Source: Sphaerolaimus hirsutus (Eukaryota > Nematoda > Chromadorea > Monhysterida > Sphaerolaimidae). From it: a DNA stretch of 64,000 nucleotides. A program made the position numbers and the translations under genes. Position 1 is the stretch's first letter. Every line of letters starts with the position of its first letter. Below the pieces are notes generated by a model. It searched no databases. It saw nothing but the letters and a program-made list of their open reading frames with translations, and was not told where the DNA came from. The stretch lies in the NCBI GenBank assembly GCA_964036195.1, contig OZ038452.1, positions 8,426,704 through 8,490,703 of the forward strand. The letters are read 5' to 3'. Below are positions 23,701-35,700 of this stretch, piece after piece.

Positions 23701-26700
23701 AACATCAACCAATGGTATTACCAGGGCCATAAATAGCAGTATTGAAAACCAACCCCTTTGTCCGCCGTGTGCATTTCCACGGCCACCCCGATCATTGCGA
23801 TTTCCTCCGCGTTGTTGTCCAGTGCCCCTGCCATTCCTGCCGTGGCCCGCGACACGCTGGCCACCGTTGGCATTTGCATTTTGCTGTTTTGCAACATTTT
23901 CGAGGATAGCGGGCATGTACCCGCGTCGCAAGGTCGCATTGCTCCGTTGCTGTGTGGGGGGTGTCTGAATGATGTTAGTATATAACACCTTACTTGTAGT
24001 TGTATTGATATTTCTTGACATAGAATTAATAAAACGGTTTGGTTTACAATCGCATACGGAAACGTTATCACAGACAGTTTCCAGTTTGTCATACAATTTT
24101 ACATATATATAACTTTCACACAAAAAATTTGCGTTTGAGCACATACGTACCTTTTCGAGGTACGTTTCTGGAGCGATCATATTGGCTTGGACGTTTGCGT
24201 AAACGTTGGCTGTGTCTCTCGCATCCCATTGTTTGGCATCATCGAAGGCCGCGAATAAACCTTCATCGGCCAATTCTTCTATTTCGCCCGTCTCCGTTCG
24301 ATGGGAAAATGCGCTTTCTTGGCTTATGGTCGAGCGTACCTCCATCCACGCCATGCCGTATAAATTCATATACGGTGCCAGGAAGTACGGTCCATGGGAC
24401 GTAGGTATTGCGCACTGCATAGGTAGCATATATATTTGTGAAAATACGTAAACATGTGAGCATGTATCACACGTAAAAACGTTTGACGCATTCATAGATT
24501 CCATATTTGAGACTTTCGTGACATACATTCTATTCAATATTAGTACGTCCCTAGATCTGGGATTTTTCCTATTCAAAATATTAAAAAACAAGCTCACTTC
24601 AAGTTTGCCCTTGATACTTCCGCATAACAGCGCGCCCTGCCAGCCCGAAGGTGGAAATTCACCAGCACATCTAAGTAACACTGTTTTACTATCAAGTGGA
24701 TGCTCAAAAGTTTTCCAAAAAGTTTTTACAGTGGGGGTGAATTTATCCAAAATATTTTTCAGACTCAATTTATTCAAAATTTTAAACTAAGTAAAATTAA
24801 ATGCCTCTTCCCACTCCACCCAATCAATGTGTACTTATAAAACATTTTTTCTTGAAAAACAGTTATCGAAAAGGATTGTTTACTGGTGGGAAAAAACAAT
24901 CGACTTCACCAAATTTGGAATGTTCTCAAGGAGCGAAAGGCTAAATATCCCTCACATTGCCCACAAAGGTAACCTAAGGGGGTGGGCCGTGTGGGTTGTG
25001 AGGGTCACATTGTAGGGGAATTTCCAACCCCATGTACGGTGCTACATGGGATCAGTAATTCAACATAAACAGGCATTTTGAGAGAATTAGAGCACCGTAA
25101 CAAAAGCACAAAACCCTCTCTCACAACCAAATAAACCAAACACACCAATTAAACCAAACAAAACCAACCAAATCTGTCTTTGGGCATTCCTTCTTCGCCA
25201 GTAAAGCCTCCCTTTTCTTGTACAGGATGTCCACGTAACGCTGGTGAATGCGCGGTTCTTTGTTTGACTGCTTTGCCGGAATATTTGCGCCATCCAGATG
25301 AGCAGCCGTGCGTTTTCCAGATTTAGCGGCAGCCGCAGTCGAGTATGCCATCTGGGTTAGTGTGTCGCTTGGATGATAAATGATAAGTGAAAGTTCAAAA
25401 ATCTTGACTATTTAAGCGAAATCCAGATACTGGATTTCCATGAAACAAGTTTTCCCCAGATCTCAAAAACTGGTTTTTATACTGAACTTGACAATCAGAG
25501 TGGTTTAATACTGAACCTGACGTTCAGGAGACAAATTGCGAAATCTCATTTCGCAATTTGAAAAACAAAAACAAAATTGAAAAACACTACTATTTAATTT
25601 GTCAAAATGTTATTGATTTGCTGCAAAATTGTCTGCTCTGTCAGTGCTCCTAATCTCAACAAATCAATTTTATATTTTGTCAAAAAATTAAGAATTTTTT
25701 GAAGCAGGATACTTCTATTGTAATCCTGATCCAAAAAATGAAAAATTAACTCTGCACATCTTTTTATAAAGCCATCGTATGTGCCAGAGAGTCTCACCAT
25801 TCTTATAAGTTGACTATAAAAAGTGTCATAACCAAGACGCTTTTGCTGATTGGTATCAGAATGAGTGAATCTGATTACCTTAAAGGAAAAGGAATCAGTC
25901 TTGTTAAACACTTCTTGGTTATTTTGACTTTTTATATCAATGGACAGATCTAAAAAATCAGTTTTACTGGCACTACTATTAGTAATATTGATCTCTAAAT
26001 CATTACCATAAATTTTTTGAATGACACTCATCGGATCAAGTCCATTCAGTACCACCCCAAAAACATCGTCTATGTACCGAGAGAAAAATCGCATATTTTT
26101 GATGGTGTCTGCATTAGACTTGTCCGTGCAAAACTTCAATTCTGCCCATGTTAAACAGAGGTCCGCACACATGGGGCTGGAGGCCCCACCTTGCGCAATA
26201 CCTGTAATTTGCTTGAATATTATACCTGCGAAGTTTATATAAGACTCAGTAACCACTAGATGTATGAGGGTTAGTACATCAAAACGATCCAGACAGTGTT
26301 CAGTTGCTATATTAGAGTACCAAGTTTTTTTGTACCCAAAACTCAAGTATTTCTTCTTACTTTTTGTGAAACAAAAAGTAGCAATTTCCTTTAAATTTGT
26401 CAGGATGTACTTTTGAGGGAGAGAGGGGTACATTGAGGAAAAATCGCCACTGAACACTGTCCCTTCACACCCTAACATTTTATACTCCTTCAACTTTCGA
26501 ACCATTTCCAGGGAAGAGTTAATTGACCAAAATGAACAACACTTATTTCTCTCGTGGCACTCAAACAAACCATAGTAGTTGCGCAAATGGGATCTGAAAT
26601 GTTGAAGCGTCTGGTGCAGTAAAAACGATAATCCCTTCATTGAGCTGTGCGTCCCACTAGCTATCGACCTGAATTTATGTGGGTGTTTGTGTAGCTTAGG

Positions 26701-29700
26701 TATTATAAATACATGTGGTAGATTGTTATCAGAATCTGGAATTTTCAAACCATAGGACTTATTTAATTCACCATGCCTTTTAAGTATACTTTCCATACTT
26801 TCATTGACAGGAAAATATGTGGCATTACCTGTCACCAATAGTTTGTCATTTTCAACACCAATTCCTAAGTCTTTGCACAGTACTTCACAGTTATATTTGG
26901 CACACGTTACCACAGCATTGTTTGAAGCTTTGTCAGCTGGCGCCAACACAAATTTTGACAGAACATTTTGTGCCAGCCTCAAATAAGTGTTTCTAGGCAA
27001 ATAAGTATTAACTAGGGTTTCAATGTCTAAGGACAATCGCTGTTTGACCATTTTTTCCAAAAATTCAAAAATCTCAGAACGTTTGTTCACATCTTTAGTC
27101 ACCCGGTCACAAAACAGCGATATTACCCTCATAGATTCCGTAAAAGCTTCCTTATAATCCACTTTTTCAGGTAACACAAACTTGGAACCTTTCTGCAGGA
27201 GCTGTGCCAACGGATCGCACCCGAGAACTTTCAAATCGCCAGTTATGATGTGTCCAGCTGGTGCATGGATGTAATCTGAAATGGCACAGTCACAGTTCGA
27301 TTTTAGTATTTGTAAAAGATCAGTGGTTCCAATGTCACGATAGATTTTATTGTGATTAAAAAATTGGGACGAAATTGGTTGCTTATATTTAAAAACAACC
27401 ATCGGTTTGTTAAGTTTGTAAAAATCAGCTCCAATTATTCTTTTTACCACCTTGCAGTTCAACAAATTTTGCAAATCTACGTTTTCCAAGTATCTATTGA
27501 CATAAAGACTCAGAAACCTAATTGATTTGCGCTCATCTTTTAACTTGGGGCTACCAATATTAAATTTGCACACAAAAGCTTTTACCAGGTAGAGTGTTTG
27601 TAAATCAACACTCTCAAGTAAATTTTTGTCAAAAAGTCTAAAACTGTCAAGTAAAAGTTTCTTTTCCTGGTTATTTAAACCCTTTAGCACACACGAAATT
27701 TTAGAGGCAAGTTGTCTACCTTTTAAACTATTTTCATTGTATAAAAGTGACTCTAAAATAGTGGAAACGTCAACCCGCCCACTTTTTCTATTATTTTTAC
27801 GTTTACCGTGTTTTCGGAACCTTCTAGGTAGTTTCACACCTCCAAATGGAAGATTACCCTTTACCGAATTTTCTATACTCCCAATTTCTTCTGTTGCAAT
27901 ACCAAACCTACGTACTTTATCATTCAGTCCAGCAGGGAATGCTGAACCAGACGCACGAATAAAAAAGTCCTCCATCTGTACAAGATCACCTTGCCGACCT
28001 GTACACAGTATTTGAAAGGTAGGTACATGTTTGGTGGATTTCGCAAAGTGAGAAACTAGTGGAGTGGTTTTACTACCCTTACGTATATCACATAGATGCT
28101 GGCGCATCCTGTCATGAAATTGTTGGCCAGTTTGACCAATATATACAAGTGAGCAACAGCGACACTTTATACAGTAAATGACATTTTGAGTTTTGCAATT
28201 TAAAGGTGTTGTTTCATTGCAAAACAATTTACTGTTGGAGCAAAAACCCTCCAAAAAAATTTGCGAATTAATCATTGGACATAATTTACAAGGATAGTTA
28301 CAAGGTAGTGTTGAGGCGCCGGTACAGTGGATTTTTCTAGTAAGTTTTACAGAGAAAGTGGGTGTACTTTGAAAATCAACTTGAACATAATGTCCATACT
28401 TGTCATTCCCACTTGAAGTTGAATTGATAGTTTGAAAGGAAGTGGACGCTAAACTGCGAGAAAGGGCTGTCCAGGCCCGGACTCTAGGAAACCCTCAGGG
28501 AGGGGTTTTTTTCAAGCGGAACCACCCGCATTTTTCAGAACAAAATTAGTTCATAAAAAATAGACAAAATATCTTGGTCAGCCAATATGGCTACCTCTTG
28601 CAGTTATTAACCTTCATAGTGAACTCAAAAATTCACCACTATGAATGTGTTTAGCGCCCACACTACCAACCTCACACTACTTATGTAAAACCGATGTAAA
28701 TTATACAATCATAATCCTGCCAAACAATCAGCACAAAGAAAATCAATATTGTCAACCACAGCTGCAACGGTCACCTATTGAAAGACAGTTTTGTAAACAA
28801 GGAAAAAGGGGTTCCAAACCTAAACAAGTGAAACATAACAAAAAACTGTCTTTCCTTAGGTGGAAAATGTCCTAAATTTGGAAAACGCCACAAAAAACTT
28901 TTTGAGCGTCAATGGCGAATTGCCAGACCACCACCCAATTACTCCGCCTCCTTACCATTGTCCCACATTTTGCCAGGGACAAACTGCGCGACGATCTGAC
29001 TGTCAGTTGACAGACCAGCGCACTGTTTATCCGTGCCAACTTGTGAGGCACCGGGAAGGAGATCCAAGAAACTGGTGTAGTGCTGCGCTCTCTCACCATT
29101 CACCTTCAAAAGACACCTATTTACTACCTCCACCTTCCCCTTCTGCCAGACATTTTCGGAAATTAATTTGCGCATTAGCGTCACACACAACATTTTCTGC
29201 TCGTAATCAAACTTTGGCAGATTCATGACGCACTGTACCGACTTATCATTCTGGCCCGGGTACCACGGGTTGGGCCACCCGCGCGAGTGCTGGCGCGAGC
29301 CGTCCACCGCCAAGCGAGCATCATCAATGGAACCGCATTGCAGCATGAGCACCGGCGCCTGGCCCTCGCCCACACCCTCGCGGCGCAGCTCCACGCGTCG
29401 ATTTAGGATGCCAGTGGCAGTTTTGTCCGACAACTTGCAGCACCCGGTAAGCACCTTGAAGGTAAAAAAGGCGTTCTATAAATCACTTTGCATTTTACCA
29501 TTTGACTGGAAACTCGGCCAATTTTCAGGAAACTCATGTAAACCAGTATGATGAGGGGGGGGGGAGAAGGGGTCAAGTAAAATTTTTTTTTTTTTTTTTA
29601 AGGAGGGAGAAAAGTAACTAAAATAGCTTTCAGAATCGACATTACTTTTTCGGTCATATTTGACACAAATATTTTCAAGTAGGTGTTTAGAAAACAGGGT

Positions 29701-32700
29701 GTGACCGAACATGATATCGAAGCCCAAAACAACAGCGTAATCAAAAAATGTCAAAAGAAACCAAATTATACTTTTCTAGCCAACTCCTCAAGCGTCTCCG
29801 AACTTTTGGGAACGTTGATTATCCTAATTTGGCACTTCGAACCATCCCTCTGCAAACGCTTGACGTTTTCTTCCAAATCGTCCAAACGTTTGTCCTGTAG
29901 CGCGTCCACGTTTTCTTGCACTTGCAGGTGCCGATCCCACGTGGCCACCAAATCTTCATCCGTGGATTGCTCCAGGGCGTCGCGAAATTGGGCTCGCAGA
30001 CCGGTGGAATGACGCCTCGAATGCCAGCGTGCCAAATCAGGATCCGTGTACATCTGTGTCAGTTTAAAACAAATAAGTTATAACCGGACCACAAGGGCCC
30101 ATTGTCCGTTGCCGAGGCAACAAAATTGGCGACTAACGTTGGACAAGCCAACCGCGCCACAAGAAGCACATAAAATGTGTGAAAAAGGTTTAACATTTTA
30201 CATAGAGGCAACCATAACTTGTGTTTTACAAATATAAGTCAATTCTGACAATGTCTAGGTTGGGGCGGACCACCAGCACCAGGACAAGTCAGAAAAAAGG
30301 CAATAAGTAACACTGTTTTACTATCAAGTGGATGCTCAAAAGTTTTCCAAAAAGTTTTTACAGTGGGGGTGAATTTATCCAAAATATTTTTCAGACTCAA
30401 TTTATTCAAAATTTTAAACTAAGTAAAATTAAATGCCTCTTCCCACCCCACCCAATCAATGTGTACTTATAAAACATTTTTTCTTGAAAAACAGTTATCG
30501 AAAAGGATTGTTTACTGGTGGGAAAAAACAATCGACTTCACCAAATTTGGAATGTTCTCAAGGAGCGAAAGGCTAAATATCCCTCACATTGCCCACAAAG
30601 GTAACCTAAGGGGGTGGGCCGTGTGGGTTGTGAGGGTCACATTGTAGGGGAATTTCCAACCCCATGTACGGTGCTACATGGGATCAGTAATTCAACATAA
30701 ACAGGCATTTTGAGAGAATTAGAGCACCGTAACAAAAGCACAAAACCCTCTCTCACAACCAAATAAACCAAACACACCAATTAAACCAAACAAAACCAAC
30801 CAAATCTGTCTTTGGGCATTCCTTCTTCGCCAGTAAAGCCTCCCTTTTCTTGTACAGGATGTCCACGTAACGCTGGTGAATGCGCGGTTCTTTGTTTGAC
30901 TGCTTTGCCGGAATATTTGCGCCATCCAGATGAGCAGCCGTGCATTTTCCAGATTTAGCGGCAGCCGCAGTCGAGTACGCCATCTGGGTTAGTGTGTCGC
31001 TTGGATGATAAATGATAAGTGACAGTTCAAAAATCTTGACTATTTAAGCAAAATCCAGATACTGGATTTCCATGAAACAAGTTTTCCCCAGATCTCAAAA
31101 ACTGGTTTTTATACTGAACTTGACAATCAGAGTGGTTTAATACTGAACCTGACGTTCAGGAGACAAATTGCGAAACCTCATTTCGCAATTTGAAAAACAA
31201 AAACAAAATTGAAAAACACTACTATTTAATTTGTCAAAATGTTATTGATTTGCTGCAAAATTGTCTGCTCTGTCGGTGCTCCTAATCTCAACAAATCAAT
31301 TTTATATTTTGTCAAAAAATTAAGAATTTTTCAAAGCAGGATACTTCTATTGTAATCCTGATCCAAAAAATGAAAAATTAACTCTGCACATCTTTTTATA
31401 AAGCCATCGTATGTGCCAGAGAGTCTCACCATTCTTATAAGTTGACTATAAAAAGTGTCATAACCAAGACGCTTTTGCTGATTGGTATCAGAATGAGTGA
31501 ATCTGATTACCTTAAAGGAAAAGGAATCAGTCTTGTTAAACACTTCTTGGTTATTTTGACTTTTTATATCAATGGACATATCTAAAAAATCAGTTTTACT
31601 GGCACTACTATTAGTAATATTGATCTCTAAATCATTACCATAAATTTTTTGAATGACACTCATCGGATCAAGTCCATTCAGTACCACCCCAAAAACATCG
31701 TCTATGTACCGAGAGAAAAATCGCATATTTTTGATGGTGTCTGCATTAGACTTGTCTGTGCAAAACTTCAATTCTGCCCATGTTAAACAGAGGTCCGCAC
31801 ACATGGGGCTGGAGGCCCCACCTTGCGCAATACCTGTAATTTGCTTGAATATTATACCTGCGAAGTTTATATAAGACTCAGTAACCACTAGATGTATGAG
31901 GGTTAGTACATCAAAACGATCCAGACAGTGTTCAGTTGCTATATTAGAGTACCAAGTTTTTTTGTACCCAAAACTCAAGTATTTCTTCTTACTTTTTGTG
32001 AAACAAAAAGTAGCAATTTCCTTTAAATTTGTCAGGATGTACTTTTGAGGGAGAGAGGGGTACATTGAGGAAAAATCGCCACTGAACACTGTCCCTTCAC
32101 ACCCTAACATTTTATACTCCTTCAACTTTCGAACCATTTCCAGGGAAGAGTTAATTGACCAAAATGAACAACACTTATTTCTCTCGTGGCACTCAAACAA
32201 ACCATAGTAGTTGCGCAAATGGGATCTGAAATGTTGAAGCGTCTGGTGCAGTAAAAACGATAATCCCTTCATTGAGCTGTGCGTCCCACTAGCTATCGAC
32301 CTGAATTTATGTGGGTGTTTGTGTAGCTTAGGTATTATAAATACATGTGGTAGATTGTTATCAGAATCTGGAATTTTCAAACCATAGGACTTATTTAATT
32401 CACCATGCCTTTTAAGTATACTTTCCATACTTTCATTGACAGGAAAATATGTGGCATTACCTGTCACCAATAGTTTGTCATTTTCAATTCAGTCATAATA
32501 TCTAATTACGCGGTCGGTTCTGACCCAGCCATTCGGACCGCACGCGTTGCCAGACGACCATAGGAGTTGTGTGTGTAATAATATTGAACACGGGATTTGT
32601 GGCAGTGGGGGTAGACCAGGGGTCGCCAAGGGGGTTGCCATCTGCAGCATGTATTTTCTATTAAAGTCGAAAACCGATAAAAGATATGTAGTAGCCTTTT

Positions 32701-35700
32701 TTAGCTCAGTTAAAGATATCAATATGTTATCATCCTGAAATATATAGTTTATTTTTACAGTAGCCATGTATTTCAAATTTAATCCGTAATGTAAAAATTT
32801 TGACCCCCAGTTGAAAATTACAATTTGTAAAATTACCTCAGTCCCAACTTGAACTGTATGCACCCGCTTCGGTTGCGTTGACGATTGGGAGCCTCCCATA
32901 TCAATCCTGCGCTTTGGCGCGGCGGACCGCTGAACCGTCGACATTTGGCTCGCTGCCAAAGTTCTGTCGGCCGCCATGATCACCTTCGCAGGCACTTGGG
33001 ACGAATTGTGCGCATTCTGGACAAGTGCCAATTGCTTTTTGCATTGGTTCATTAGCGTCGCATATGTGGAATGACTCTGAGTATGGATGAAGTGAAATTT
33101 AGGGGTACATCGCTTTATATACCCAGATTGTATGTATCCATGTAAGATCACAATGTATTTTATTGGTACCGTTACAGCAACGAAGGCATTTATTAACCCC
33201 CCCCCCCCGTGAACACGTAATATATATTTTTAATTGTCCCATCCATAAAAGCATTATCACATTTTAAAGCATCCCCCCTGCTCACATTTTGCAGTTCTTT
33301 AATGCCGGTTTTGATCGCTGACATTCGATTCGACAGCGCTGTCAGCTGGCCCTGAATATCCGCATTTTCAAATTTCAGAGCACCACATGCATTAGCGCAT
33401 TCCACCTCGAGCTGCAAAGATATTCCGAAAGTAAACAACGTAACATTTTCAGAGATAAACACTGTAACTGTACACCGTAATTTCTTTTCAATGAAAATAC
33501 AAATATTCTTATAAATATGCATATGTAACTTCCATTTTGTTAGCACTTCAAAAGGGCAGACATTATATTTCATGTTCCACTGCATATAGAACCCCCCCAT
33601 ACTCACATGTCTCATGTAGTCCCCCTGCAAATTTCGTGACTCTTCTAAATATAGTTAGTAGTTATATACGATAGTTGCCAAGTAGCTCAGTTCAAGTGCG
33701 TTTGGGGTACCAAGGGGGTTGTCTTTGAAGCACTTGATCATGCAGCTCGCCATTTCAAAGGGGTGTAGCTTTGTACCACCCACCAAGTAGCCGTTGCAAG
33801 CATCAGCTGTAGCGGTCTCCCAGTCCATCACGCCCTTAGCCGAGACAAAGTCTGTAACACAGTGATAAAGAATTTGCAACTCATTGATAACCCCCATAGA
33901 TGATATGTAAATGCTGATATTTTCATTTTTTAATTTTACGCAATTAACCGTAGGATTGTACCAAAATATTATCTCATAAATTTTGTGAAATCTATTTTTT
34001 GTTACTGAGTTCTGAACTGATATTACAATCATCTCAAAGAACTGACCCATTGCACTGGCCAATTTTGACGCCGATCTGCATCGCCCCCGCAGGTCGGGTT
34101 CCATAATCCGACCCGTGGTCAACTGGATTTGACCAGATACAGCATATCCGCCCACAATACAACCCGGCTCAAATCCGATGCCATAGTTATAATCATCGAC
34201 CACTTCTTCGCCTTCACCGTCATCTTGAGACCCGTCTTGAGGCTGTGGGTCGGGATTTGGCACTGGTCCAACAAGTTCCGCACCGTCGTGGGAGCGGCGC
34301 TCTGGCTCGAGATTTTTGTCCGAGTAATACCATAATTAGGCTGAATGTCAACCACGGCATGGATGTAGTTCATGAAAAGTAAATCTATGTCTATGTAGAG
34401 CTCTACGTAACCCCCAACTATCATGTTATAAATTCAGATAGCACAAGTTACCCCTTGGACTAACACACCTGTCTCAACACGGTGCGGCGTAGAAGCCTCA
34501 TTTTTAGTCTGAATTACGGCCACCGGCTTTACCAATCGGCTTCGCCTGGTTTTGTTGACATTCAAGTCATCGCTTACATTCGGACCAACGTTGCCTTCTT
34601 AAGTGTCGCTAGCCAACACGCGAGCGACCAGACCCTGGCCCGGCATCTGTGGTAATGGTATATATTGGATTGTAAACACGTAGAGTTCATACTGACATCG
34701 GTTCATATTTGTCAACAATTTGGTAACGATTGAGTATGTAGGTTCGTTAAAAATCACCCCTATTGTACTCACCGAAATTTCATCCGTAAATACGTCACCG
34801 TCCGACATGTCGATAGAACCGAGTAATATCAACGTAGGCGAGCGGCCTCGATAGCGCTCTTGCCTGAGAGTTAACGATGTATGTATTTCTGACTTGATTA
34901 TAGTTCAACAGTTTATGTATACAGTTATTTCGTAATCTTGGCACTTGGCCAGAGTTATTTGGCACGATGCCAAAAACTGTCGCGGACACATGTCCGACTG
35001 GGACGCAATAAATGCGATGGTAGATGGTTTGTCGGACATTTGTCGCGACAAATGAATATCCTCATAGAGGAGTTCACCCCTGTAAGGGGACCATATTGGT
35101 AGTATGGTTATACCGTAAGTTTGGCACAATGCCAGATACAGTATATGTCTCGCAGAACATGCCGAGGCTTGGTTCTGGGACGCTACAAAATGTAGCTTGA
35201 GCGTTTTATGCTCAACATCCACCAAACACACCTCCACACACGAAACAGCATTGCTTAACCGCCGCAGTGCGTCGTATCGCTATCCCACACCAGGAAGAAA
35301 TTTTTCCCCGGTTTTTCTTTTTCCAGCGTTGCTTAACCGCCGCAGTGCGTCGTATCGCTATCCCACACCAGGAAGAAATACTGACAGGTGTCTGACACTC
35401 TATTATAAAAAATTCAATTTTTTGACGGATTCTTGTTTTCCGACATTTTTCTTTTCAAACTATCTCACTCTCTTTTTATCCACCCGCCCAGTCAAAATAA
35501 CTCGCAACAACACAACACTCTCATCCACCCAGGCCACGTCGGACATGTACCACCGGGTGCTGTTAGCCATCCTGGACGAGATGTCGGCGCGGCCCAAGGG
35601 CGACGTGAGCATCATGTGCGCCACGCACAACGAAGACACGGTGCGCTTCGGGGTGCGCCAGATGCGCGGCAGACAGATCAACCCCGATGATAGACTCGTC

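Noticed and set aside
25021-25075. Hammerhead-ribozyme-like pattern in the Penelope 3' region (minus strand CTGAT, stem, GGAAAT)
   Set aside because: The hairpin CCATGTA/TACATGG is real, but the invariant core CUGAUGA and CGAAAC is not met, so no ribozyme is claimed.
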